A stretch of 8,281 nt of DNA from Eubacteriales bacterium. GTDB lineage: Bacteria; Bacillota; Clostridia; Oscillospirales; CAG-382. The position numbers were made by a program, and so were the translations under genes. How positions within the stretch are numbered: the stretch's first letter is position 1; each line of letters begins with the position of its first letter. The stretch spans positions 1 to 8,281 of the forward strand of contig JAQVQF010000101.1 in the NCBI GenBank assembly GCA_028701715.1, given 5' to 3'. Below, in pieces: positions 1-6,720 of the stretch. The notes beneath the pieces are model-generated. The model searched no databases. It worked only from the letters and a program-made list of their open reading frames with translations, and was not told the origin of the DNA.

Positions 1-1122
1 CCAGCCGGTATATACCGAATACATGCCGCCCTCGTCGATGTCGTTGTTTTGATTTGCTCTGCCTTCCCAGCGGTTTGTCACGGGATTATACGCTCCGCGC
101 CAAGCGCCGTCCCACAAAACGTTTTCGCCGCTGCATTGAATGGAAACCAGAAAATCCGCCAGCTTTATCGCCGCTTGACGATATATATCATCGCCGGTGA
201 GCGAATAAGCCTCGTTTATCCCCATGAGCGCGAAGCCCTCTGTATAAACCAGGTCGCAGAGGAATCTGTTGTCCTGAAGAGAAGCCTTTACGCCCTCCTC
301 GTCGGAATTTATTATCCCGCCGCTTTTATGTTGAAGCGAAAGGACATATGCGGCGACCTTGTCAAAGGCTTTTCTGTATTCATCATCAGGGATGTATTTT
401 AATATCCTTGCCAAACAGAAAACAGCAAGCGACGCTTCCGAGGATGCCGGACGCCAGTCCTCGCGCCGTATCAGCTCATAAGTGGTGGTGAATCTGCCGC
501 TTTCCTTCTGCAGGGGAAGCACATATCCGAGAGCCTTTTTTACGCTTTCGAGATATTTTTCATCCCCTGTGACGCCGTAGCACATGGCGATTCCCGCGGC
601 AAGCCATAACACGAAGCAGGGCCCCTTATACGGGCTTTGGGTTATTCCGTTGTCGTATTGCATGAAAAAGCCTTCGGGGCGCTGTATTTTTATCCAATGG
701 TCGGCGAGCTTCAGCGCCGCAAGCTTATACCTCTCGTCCTTGGTAATATCGTACATATCAAGCAAAGCGATAAGCACCTTGCCGTTGTCGTTCTGCCATC
801 TTGCCTGCCCGTTGGGAGCGATTATTTCGCCGTCGTTCAGGAAGAACGGAAAAGAACCGTACCAAGCGGACATGGGTTCGTTGTCCTGCACCGAAAGCAG
901 CCAGTTTGTAATATTCCCGCATATGTCTTTTGAGCTTTCCCTGCCGCGTTTTAGATAAACGCGCGCTATTTCCGAATTACAGTCGGGGCGTGTCCAATTG
1001 ACACGGCGGTTGACATCTATTCTTATCCTCTCATATACTCCGACACTGCCGCGATTGAAGGACAGCATCTGGCTTTCTATCCAGTCAAGACATTTATCCA
1101 CACTCTTTATATATTTATCCAT
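1..1122 (-). CDS. Six-hairpin glycosidase-like protein, C-terminus beyond window
   Basis: The frame is open from the ATG at 1122 down to base 1, giving 374 residues with no stop, so the gene continues outside the window. The start follows a weak AAGGGAAA ribosome site and lies 23 bases after the stop of the binding-protein gene, so the two are surely co-transcribed. No signal peptide or membrane segment is seen, suggesting a cytoplasmic protein. At least four helical repeats of similar shape occur (about residues 126-152, 185-212, 246-270 and 309-333), each with a pattern like D-x-x-Y-x-x-A...L-x-x-Q-x-x-x-G. This periodicity, with aromatic and acidic motifs such as WQNDNGK (109-115) and NNDIDEGG (359-366), is typical of alpha/alpha toroid glycosidases (GH88, GH105 and relatives). 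The exact family and substrate cannot be settled from sequence alone. A role in breaking down an imported oligosaccharide is inferred from the neighbour. Confidence 0.72.
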   Translation of the reverse strand, partial: MDKYIKSVDKCLDWIESQMLSFNRGSVGVYERIRIDVNRRVNWTRPDCNSEIARVYLKRGRESSKDICGNITNWLLSVQDNEPMSAWYGSFPFFLNDGEIIAPNGQARWQNDNGKVLIALLDMYDITKDERYKLAALKLADHWIKIQRPEGFFMQYDNGITQSPYKGPCFVLWLAAGIAMCYGVTGDEKYLESVKKALGYVLPLQKESGRFTTTYELIRREDWRPASSEASLAVFCLARILKYIPDDEYRKAFDKVAAYVLSLQHKSGGIINSDEEGVKASLQDNRFLCDLVYTEGFALMGINEAYSLTGDDIYRQAAIKLADFLVSIQCSGENVLWDGAWRGAYNPVTNRWEGRANQNNDIDEGGMYSVYTGW

Positions 1123-1145
1123 TTTAATATTTCCCTTTTATTTTT

Positions 1146-2636
1146 TTATTTAAAGCTGTCAAGTGTTTCCTGAAGCTTTGACTCAACCATTCCCTGTATG
1201 GCCTCGTAGTAAGAGGCGAAATTGGAAGAGGAGGCGTTGTTCATTTGCTCTATAAGGCTGCCGACTCCGCCGAAATTGTATATAAAGCCCAAATCGTAAA
1301 CACGCGAGGCGAATATGATATCGAGCATTTCCTCGGAAGCTTCGTCCACCAGATCGCGCCCCTTTAAAGTTTTGACATAGTATGCCTTTGTCAGGGTATC
1401 GACGGAATAGTACGCCATCGCTTCGACAATAAGCGCGGTGTCTTCGGGATTAGCGCAGTTGGAGGGTATACAGACGCAGGGAACAAGCGCCGTGGAAACC
1501 AGACAGCGGTATTCGTCCTGCTCGGTATTGTAAAGAGGGTACGGTAAAATTCCGAAATCAAAGCCCTCTGCGTTGCGGAAGCTCTTTATGTCCACCAAAG
1601 CAAAGGTGGTGAACATAACCTGTTCGTTCAGGAACATGTCGCGTATGGCTTCAAAAGTATTACAGCCCGGAAGCTTGTTGGTGAGCACGTCGGGTTTATA
1701 GGAAATTTCGAATACATCGCTTAGTATTTTCTGATTGCTTTCGGAAGCGATGGTTATCGTCAGACCTCCGTTTGCGCTTTTTTCGGCAATGGTTCCGCCG
1801 CAGCCGAAATAAAACGAATGAGCGGCGTTGAACGCCACATGAAGTCCGTAATTATCCTTTTCATTCCAGACTGTGTCGTCATCAATGTTCTGCGTAAATA
1901 CACGGCTCAGCTCATAGACCTTGTCAAGTGTCCATTGATAATCCTTAACCAATTGATAAAGATCGCCGACCTGATACTTGCTTGTCAGCTTTTTATTAAA
2001 GAACATCACCATGGTGCAATCGTTGTCAAGCACAGATATATCGCCTGTTGAAAAATACAGCTTGCCGTTTATCTCAAGCCCCTCGTTGGCCTTTTGATCC
2101 CACCAGGATTTTTCGAGCATAAGGTCGTCGAGTGTTTTCAGGTCGAGCATAAGGCCTTCTCCCACCATTTTAACCGCGTCGTTTATCATGGGCATATATA
2201 CATCAAATGTATCGAGACCGGAAGAAACATAGGTACGCATATCATTTGCCACATTTCCGGACTTTTCGGCGGTAATATGACAGTTATACTTATCCTGGAC
2301 AGTCTGGTTCCTGTTGTAAACCGCATCATTAATAACTTCATCCGTAAGCTCATCCGCGTAGATTTCAAAGGATTCATAATACGAATAGGCGTTCCCCGCC
2401 ACAAGAAAACGTATTTCCTTGCCGTCGAGGTCACGTACTGCCGGCTCATATGCGGATTCGTCGGTTGATTCGGTTTCAGTTTCCGATTCATCCGCCGCGG
2501 AGCTGTTATCGTCAGAGCTTGCGGAATCCGAGGCATCCTTGCTTTCGGTGTTCCCGTTCTGTTCCCCGCAGGCAAACGTCGATAAAAGAACAGCCGAAAT
2601 AATAACGAAAACAAATATTGCTTTGAAAAATTTCAT
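1146..2636 (-). CDS. Extracellular solute-binding lipoprotein of an ABC importer (probably sugar)
   Basis: This 496-residue protein begins with a short basic start, a hydrophobic stretch (residues 4-20) and a lipobox-like STFAC ending at Cys23, so it should be lipid-anchored on the outer face of the membrane. Gly at +2 agrees with this. A linker rich in Ser, Asp, Glu and Thr follows (about 25-62), then a body of the size usual for family 1 (sugar-type) binding proteins. Segments such as SWWDQKANEGLEINGKLYF (about 178-196) and GDISVLDND recall the clostridial and Paenibacillus group of extracellular solute-binding proteins. An AAAGGCGG ribosome site precedes the ATG. It would capture a ligand and deliver it to a permease, but no permease or ATPase gene is in the window; these could be elsewhere. 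The downstream glycosidase-like gene suggests an oligosaccharide ligand. The ligand itself is not identifiable. Confidence 0.85.
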   Translation of the reverse strand: MKFFKAIFVFVIISAVLLSTFACGEQNGNTESKDASDSASSDDNSSAADESETETESTDESAYEPAVRDLDGKEIRFLVAGNAYSYYESFEIYADELTDEVINDAVYNRNQTVQDKYNCHITAEKSGNVANDMRTYVSSGLDTFDVYMPMINDAVKMVGEGLMLDLKTLDDLMLEKSWWDQKANEGLEINGKLYFSTGDISVLDNDCTMVMFFNKKLTSKYQVGDLYQLVKDYQWTLDKVYELSRVFTQNIDDDTVWNEKDNYGLHVAFNAAHSFYFGCGGTIAEKSANGGLTITIASESNQKILSDVFEISYKPDVLTNKLPGCNTFEAIRDMFLNEQVMFTTFALVDIKSFRNAEGFDFGILPYPLYNTEQDEYRCLVSTALVPCVCIPSNCANPEDTALIVEAMAYYSVDTLTKAYYVKTLKGRDLVDEASEEMLDIIFASRVYDLGFIYNFGGVGSLIEQMNNASSSNFASYYEAIQGMVESKLQETLDSFK

Positions 2637-2670
2637 AAAAACGCCGCCTTTCTGTTGTTCGTACTATTAA

Positions 2671-2699
2671 ATATTACAACATGAGCAAAGAAAAGTCAA
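2671..2699 (-). promoter_or_regulatory. Sigma-70-type promoter for the binding-protein operon
   Basis: On the minus strand TTGACT (2694-2699) is followed after 17 bases by TAATAT (2671-2676). Transcription would start near 2664, giving a leader of about 28 bases that carries the AAAGGCGG ribosome site (around 2643-2650). No convincing operator palindrome is seen here. Confidence 0.6.
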
Positions 2700-2808
2700 T
2701 TAATATCGGTAAAATTATGCAAAAATAATTATTGAATTTATTATGCTTACAATTTCATTTAATTCCATAAAACAATATATTTATATGTGATTTTTTCTCA
2801 ATTTAATG

Positions 2809-2836
2809 TTGACAAAATTATATAATGATGTATAAT
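2809..2836 (+). promoter_or_regulatory. Consensus promoter for the ATPase/RloB cassette
   Basis: TTGACA (2809-2814) and TATAAT (2831-2836) are both perfect consensus hexamers, spaced 16 bases apart in an AT-rich context. Start would be near 2843, leaving a 5' leader of about 67 bases. A short inverted repeat, TGAG-N7-CTCA (2848-2862), lies just after the predicted start and could be an operator or chance. The region 2637-2909 separates this cassette from the divergent binding-protein gene and contains both promoters and no gene. Confidence 0.75.
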
Positions 2837-2909
2837 ATGTAATATATTGAGAATAATACTCATGTAAAAGTTTGTTTCAAAAATAGTTCTATATTATGAG
2901 AGGTAAGAA

Positions 2910-4187
2910 ATGTTAATACAATTCAATTTTAAAAACTTTAAGTCTTTTCGAGATGATACAACAATAGACTTAAGTGCAACAAAGATTTCTGAATATTCAG
3001 ATCGTGTGATTTCCATAGGTAATGAAAAAATACTTCCCGCAGCGGCAATCTTTGGTCCTAATGCACATGGTAAGTCAAATGTTATTGAAGCATTCAGATT
3101 CATGCATATGTACATTATAAATTCTTTGCATTTTTCCGAAGAAAATGAAAAAAGAAAATCAGAAAATGAATTCACAAAACCTACTCCCTTTCTTTTCGAT
3201 ACAAAAAGTAAAGAAAGTGTATCTTCTTTTGAGGTTTTTTTTATTGACAGTGAGGAAGAAGGAGCAAAAATATATAATTATGGTTTTACTGTAAATAAAG
3301 AAGGTATTGATGAAGAATGGTTGAACTATAAAGCCAACAATTCGCGAGGGGATTATAAGAGAATTTTCTACCGAAATAATTCTAATGGAATTTATGACTT
3401 AACAGGAATTTCAAAAATTTTACAGGAGAATATTAAGGTATCGCTTGGAAAAGAAACATTAATTGTATCTTTAGGAGCAGCTCTAAAAATATCTAAACTA
3501 AAACATATAAGAAACTGGTTTATTAAAAATGACTTTGCTGATTTTGGATGTCCTGCTGAGAGCTTTTTCCTTTCGCAAATGATACCTCCAAATTTTTCAG
3601 ATGATATAACCGTTCAAGAAAAAGTTATTAAGTATTTATCATCATTTGATCCTTCTATAATTGGATTTAATATTGAAGTGTTAAAAATTGGAACCGATGA
3701 TAACAATGATCGTATAAAAATTGATGCTATTCATAAAGTTATCGGATCTAATAAAACGACAACCATACCTTTTCAAAACGAATCATCAGGAACATTAAAA
3801 ATGTTCGCTTTATACCCAATGCTTCAAGATGTCCTTGAAAATGGTGGCGTTTTATTCGTAGATGAGTTGAACGCTCGTCTGCATCCGCTTTTAGTTAGAA
3901 CTTTTTTAATTACTTTTCTTAATCCTGAAATTAATAAAAATCATGCCCAATTGATTTTTACAACACATGATACATGGCAGTTAAATGGAAACGGGTTGCG
4001 TAGAGATGAGATCTGGTTTACGGAAAAAGATACAGATGGGGTTTCGAATCTATATTCGCTCGCTGATTTTATGGATGAGGATGGTGTAAAGATCAGAAAG
4101 GACGAAAATTACGAAAAGAATTATTTACTCGGCAAATACGGTGCTATTCCGTCCTTGAAGTATTTTGATATGTTCATGGAGGAATAG
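2910..4187 (+). CDS. rloA: AAA/SMC-like ATPase of RloA/AbiLi type
   Basis: This 425-residue ATP-binding protein is of the AAA_15/AAA_21 kind, related to SMC, RecF and OLD ATPases. The N-terminus has the typical FKNFKSFRD start. The Walker A motif is GPNAHGKS (49-56). An ABC-signature-like ESSGT lies at 291-295, Walker B is VLFVDE (314-319) followed by LNARLHP, and the switch histidine is in TTHD (351-354). A DEIWFTEKD stretch (366-373) and RKDENYEKNYLLGKYGAIP near the C-terminus are usual in ATPases paired with RloB. The start has a GAGAGG ribosome site six bases upstream. The next gene follows after two bases, so the pair is one translationally coupled unit. By analogy with RloA/RloB and lactococcal AbiL it probably senses phage infection and controls the RloB partner. 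Its AT-rich codon use is unlike the flanking genes, suggesting transfer. Confidence 0.85.
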   Translation: MLIQFNFKNFKSFRDDTTIDLSATKISEYSDRVISIGNEKILPAAAIFGPNAHGKSNVIEAFRFMHMYIINSLHFSEENEKRKSENEFTKPTPFLFDTKSKESVSSFEVFFIDSEEEGAKIYNYGFTVNKEGIDEEWLNYKANNSRGDYKRIFYRNNSNGIYDLTGISKILQENIKVSLGKETLIVSLGAALKISKLKHIRNWFIKNDFADFGCPAESFFLSQMIPPNFSDDITVQEKVIKYLSSFDPSIIGFNIEVLKIGTDDNNDRIKIDAIHKVIGSNKTTTIPFQNESSGTLKMFALYPMLQDVLENGGVLFVDELNARLHPLLVRTFLITFLNPEINKNHAQLIFTTHDTWQLNGNGLRRDEIWFTEKDTDGVSNLYSLADFMDEDGVKIRKDENYEKNYLLGKYGAIPSLKYFDMFMEE

Positions 4188-4189
4188 GG

Positions 4190-4840
4190 ATGTCAGGTGA
4201 CGAAAGAAATGGACAAAGAAGAACAAGAGAACAAATATCCAAACGCAGAGTTCCGGAATTAGGGTATTACTTTGTTGTGACTGATACAAAAGAAACCGAA
4301 CAAAACTATATGTTCGGTTTACGAGATTCAATTCCGGAACACCTGCAGAGAAAGCTTGTAATAAAGGTCAGTAAATCCAAAACATCAAATTTAGTAGAAG
4401 AAGCTTTAAACCTTACAGTAATGCAGCCACAATACGGAGAGCCTTGGATTGTTTTCGACAGAGATCAAGTTGTAAATTTTGATGAAATCATTACGGAAGC
4501 CGAAAAAGAAGGAATTAAAGTTGGATGGTCAAATCCTTGTATCGAAATTTGGTTTGGCGCTTATTTTGGCGTCATGCCTACATATCCGGATTCCGTAAGA
4601 TGCTGTAATAAATTTAAAGAAATATACAAGCAAATCACAGGACAAAAGTATCAGAAATCAGACGACACCATTTATGCTAAACTTTGTCGGTATGGTGACG
4701 AAAAAAAGGCAGTTTCTTGTGCTAAACAAAAATTAACACAACATATTGGAAATTGTAATCAAAAGCCGTCAGAAATGTGTCCTGCAACAACGGTGCATTT
4801 GCTGGTGGAAGAAATAAAAAATAAAATTATTGGAACATAA
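4190..4840 (+). CDS. rloB: RloB-family protein, putative effector of the ATPase pair
   Basis: This 216-residue protein has RloB-family landmarks: a Lys/Arg-rich N-terminus, the motif TDTKETEQNYMFGL (31-44) where the family usually reads close to CEGEKTEPNYF, the acidic pair in VFDRD (88-92), SNPCIEIWF (114-122) in place of the common SNPCFELWLLLHF, and a C-terminal CPATTVHLLVEEI (197-209). The arrangement of an early acidic motif followed by D-x-D resembles TOPRIM nucleases, so a nuclease role is plausible but is inference. The first acidic position is Asp32 rather than Glu. The GGAGGA ribosome site lies within the last codons of the ATPase gene, and the genes are two bases apart. It ends just before a hairpin terminator. 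The pair matches the AbiLi/AbiLii abortive-infection layout. Confidence is high for the family and moderate for the biochemical role. Confidence 0.82.
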   Translation: MSGDERNGQRRTREQISKRRVPELGYYFVVTDTKETEQNYMFGLRDSIPEHLQRKLVIKVSKSKTSNLVEEALNLTVMQPQYGEPWIVFDRDQVVNFDEIITEAEKEGIKVGWSNPCIEIWFGAYFGVMPTYPDSVRCCNKFKEIYKQITGQKYQKSDDTIYAKLCRYGDEKKAVSCAKQKLTQHIGNCNQKPSEMCPATTVHLLVEEIKNKIIGT

Positions 4841-4844
4841 AACA

Positions 4845-4885
4845 AATCCGAACACAACTCTAAATATGGTCAGTTGGTTCGGATT
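4845..4885 (-). terminator. Hairpin terminator shared by rloB and the tRNA-Leu genes
   Basis: AATCCGAAC (4845-4853) pairs with GTTCGGATT (4877-4885), and the stem extends through CAACT/AGTTG past a one-base bulge, giving about 14 base pairs with a loop of about 12. On the minus strand the stem is followed by TTTGTTTTATG, a fair U-tract, so it mainly ends the leftward tRNA transcript. On the plus strand the tail is only ATATT, so it would be a weaker stop for the rloB transcript. Confidence 0.7.
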
Positions 4886-4894
4886 ATATTGCTA

Positions 4895-4977
4895 TGGTGC
4901 GGGTAGTGGGACTTGAACCCACACGGTTGCCCACCGGATCCTAAATCCGGCGCGTCTGCCGATTCCGCCATACCCGC
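4895..4977 (-). tRNA. tRNA-Leu (UAG anticodon)
   Basis: The minus strand folds as a class II tRNA. The acceptor GCGGGTA pairs with TACCCGC, with the discriminator A and an encoded CCA at the 3' end. The anticodon stem CCGGA/TCCGG encloses loop TTTAGGA, giving anticodon UAG, which reads CUA leucine codons. A variable arm GGGCAACC and T arm GTGGG-TTCAAGT-CCCAC follow. The ATPase/RloB cassette lies directly beyond its 3' end, the face of tRNA genes that integrating elements favour. Confidence 0.95.
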
Positions 4978-5020
4978 ACATACACATATATAAAATGAAA
5001 AATCACGGTGTTTTATTAAC

Positions 5021-5049
5021 AAAAAAGCCCGCCATACGACGAGCTTTTT
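5021..5049 (-). terminator. Intrinsic terminator between the two tRNA-Leu genes
   Basis: On the minus strand GCTCGTC and GGCGGGC form a seven-pair stem with two G-U pairs and a four-base loop, flanked by an A-tract and six T residues. It lies three bases after the CCA of tRNA-Leu(GAG). No clear separate promoter is seen for the downstream tRNA-Leu(UAG), so partial read-through or an unrecognised weak promoter is expected. Confidence 0.7.
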
Positions 5050-5051
5050 AC

Positions 5052-5134
5052 TGGTGCGGCTAATGGGACTTGAACCCATACGGTTGCCCACACGCCCCTC
5101 AAACGTGCGCGTCTGCCAGTTCCGCCACAGCCGC
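5052..5134 (-). tRNA. tRNA-Leu (GAG anticodon)
   Basis: The acceptor GCGGCTG pairs with TAGCCGC (one G-U), followed by A and an encoded CCA. The anticodon stem CACGT/GCGTG holds loop TTGAGGG, giving anticodon GAG, which reads CUC and CUU leucine codons. The variable arm GGGCAACC and T arm ATGGG-TTCAAGT-CCCAT are intact. It shares its D arm and variable arm closely with the neighbouring tRNA-Leu, as expected of isoacceptors. Confidence 0.95.
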
Positions 5135-5166
5135 ATATACGCCGTCTCAACAGGACAGCGTATTAT

Positions 5167-5194
5167 ATTATACACACATTATTTTGTTTGTCAA
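5167..5194 (-). promoter_or_regulatory. Consensus promoter for the tRNA-Leu genes
   Basis: On the minus strand TTGACA (5189-5194) and TATAAT (5167-5172) are perfect hexamers 16 bases apart, about 30 bases upstream of the mature 5' end of tRNA-Leu(GAG). A second TATAAT overlaps at 5162-5167. The -35 box starts ten bases after the stop of the ECF gene and no terminator separates them, so read-through from that gene is also possible. Confidence 0.8.
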
Positions 5195-5203
5195 TACCTT
5201 TTT

Positions 5204-6643
5204 TCAGCTTTGGGGCATTTTTAAGCTGCCGAATCTTCCCTTCAACAACGAATAAAGCAGGGTGATGAAATATGCCTGTATAAGGCATATTATAAGCCCC
5301 TCGGCGGCTCTGGGAATCCATACAATCATAAACGGATATGACGCCCATGCCGATTGATAGGTCATTTCCTTGAGTATTACCGTATTTATTGTGGTCTGAA
5401 CTATTTCCGCCGCAAATATCGCCGCGAATATACGCACTCCCGAGGTTTCGCCGCGTCTTTCCTTCCTTGAGCGCGACCACAGGTATTCCGCAAGCACCAT
5501 GACCAGCCCGAACAGCCCCACCAGCGTGATGCCGAAAGCGACATAGTTTACGTACCCGGCAAGGTTTTTACCGTAATTATAATTTGAAGAGAAGGTAAAT
5601 TCGTCGAACACGGTGTCGTCCGACCTCATTATCGCTTTCTTTGCCGTCACGGTTTCGGTCAGAACATAATTCAATCCCGAAGCCATCACGGCGTCAAGGC
5701 ATGTACACTTTTCCGTAAGGTATATGGTGACATCCTTATCCTTAAGTGAGTTTGCGTTAAAGGAGGATAAAGCGTCGGGTATATATATTTCCTTTACGCT
5801 GTCATAATCGTCAAAGGCGGTACTCCCCAACGCCACCTTTACGGAAGCGCCGTCCACTGTCGCTGTACCGGGCAGATATATGACCTCTCCGTCCGCGACG
5901 GAGGTTATCGTATATGTATCGGTCGATTTCACACGTTTTACGATAAGATCGGTGAGGAACGAGTTATCTCTGTTCTGCACGTAGCCTTTGGAGGGCATTT
6001 CCTCCGCCTTGGCTATAATTCCTCCTTTAATACCGTCGGAAGCAAACGAGATATAAAAAGCCGTTCCGAGAATCGCCAGCACGGCGAAGCACGCGGTAAA
6101 CGCGATGCGTAAATTTTTGGGTTTCGATCTTTTCAACGCCAGCCAGATCAAGCCCTTGATAAATCCTCCGGCGAAAGCGGTCAGCGTATATAAAGGGTTA
6201 TACGCTCCGATCGGGGATATGATGCAGCCGAGTATATCCGACGCGGCGGAAGCCATACCGCCGTATATCGGTCCGAAAAGTATCGCGGGAAAGGTCGTAA
6301 ATATCCCGGCAAGTCCTATCCTCATTCCGCTGCCGCCGAATATCAAGATATTTAAGGAAAACAGCTTGGTGAGCGCCGCCAGTCCGAGCAGCACGGCGGT
6401 AAGGGTTACCTTTCTGGTGGTTTCGCGGTAATCGGGCTTGGGCAGCTCTCCCGGCAGAACGCTGTAGGCCACCACGATTATTATACCGCCCGCGGCGGTG
6501 AGGGTTATTCCCACGGCAAGCGATACAAACAAAGCTGTACCCGTTACAAGGAAAGCCATTGTTGCGGCGAACACCGCGCCGGCAAGCAGCACGACGATGC
6601 CCAAGGAGCGGAAATTTTTCTTTTCAAGCAGTTTTTTTGACAT
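5204..6643 (-). CDS. FolT-like ECF transporter S component with inserted extracytoplasmic domain
   Basis: This 479-residue membrane protein is far longer than a normal S component of about 170-220 residues. Two extra N-terminal helices (about 13-34 and 37-62) precede a FolT-type core: KVTLTAVLLGLAALTKLFSL (78-97), RIGLAGIFTTFPAILFGPIYGG (108-129), SDILGCIISPIGAY (135-148) and a helix at 152-170. The last core helices carry TTINTVIL (417-424) and PRAAEGL (444-450), matching the NT...PR pattern of the folate family. Between core helices 4 and 5 lie a helix (179-200), a soluble stretch (202-360) and a return helix (365-389), which places the insert outside the cell. Residues 272-327 look like a BspA-type leucine-rich repeat. 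It should bind a vitamin, perhaps folate, and work with a shared EcfAA'T module not encoded here. The SD is GAGAGGTG. The leader RNA supports folate. Confidence 0.78.
   Translation of the reverse strand: MSKKLLEKKNFRSLGIVVLLAGAVFAATMAFLVTGTALFVSLAVGITLTAAGGIIIVVAYSVLPGELPKPDYRETTRKVTLTAVLLGLAALTKLFSLNILIFGGSGMRIGLAGIFTTFPAILFGPIYGGMASAASDILGCIISPIGAYNPLYTLTAFAGGFIKGLIWLALKRSKPKNLRIAFTACFAVLAILGTAFYISFASDGIKGGIIAKAEEMPSKGYVQNRDNSFLTDLIVKRVKSTDTYTITSVADGEVIYLPGTATVDGASVKVALGSTAFDDYDSVKEIYIPDALSSFNANSLKDKDVTIYLTEKCTCLDAVMASGLNYVLTETVTAKKAIMRSDDTVFDEFTFSSNYNYGKNLAGYVNYVAFGITLVGLFGLVMVLAEYLWSRSRKERRGETSGVRIFAAIFAAEIVQTTINTVILKEMTYQSAWASYPFMIVWIPRAAEGLIICLIQAYFITLLYSLLKGRFGSLKMPQS
5564..6040 (-). 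other. Inserted extracytoplasmic domain with BspA-like LRR segment
   Basis: Residues 202-360 of the S component form a polar block between two added membrane helices. Within it, the stretch around 5663-5800 reads AFDDYDSVKEIYIPDALSS (277-295), then VTIYLT (305-310) and a CLDAVMASGLNYV ending. This matches the LRR_5 layout: A-F, V-K-x-I-x-I-P, a hydrophobic ladder, then a terminal I-Y strand and a short helix. The rest of the insert is not recognised. Confidence 0.5.
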
Positions 6644-6653
6644 AATAAAAATA

Positions 6654-6661
6654 CACCTCTC
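6654..6661 (-). promoter_or_regulatory. Ribosome binding site of the ECF gene, possibly sequestered
   Basis: GAGAGGTG lies ten bases before the ATG at 6643 and fixes the start. Upstream CACC (6675-6678) can pair with GGTG, and CTCT (6680-6683) with AGAG, so the site could be masked by the leader. This is a suggestion from base pairing only. Confidence 0.5.
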
Positions 6662-6720
6662 GTTTAATTACGATGGTGCAGAGAAGCAAATATCCGAAGA
6701 CGGGCGCCGACGGCGTCCAT

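Noticed and set aside
2186..2614. A 142-codon minus-strand frame inside the binding-protein gene
   Set aside because: It is a frame-shifted shadow of a well-supported gene with low-complexity, Arg/Pro-rich content.
2637..2909. Search for a copy of the tRNA-Leu 3' end as an attachment site
   Set aside because: No match to the tRNA 3' end sequence was seen at the left boundary of the AT-rich cassette, so no att repeats are claimed.
4870..5175. A 101-codon minus-strand reading frame across both tRNA genes
   Set aside because: It translates tRNA-Leu sequence (the familiar RNWQTRTFEGRVGNRMG type of artefact) and has no coding role.
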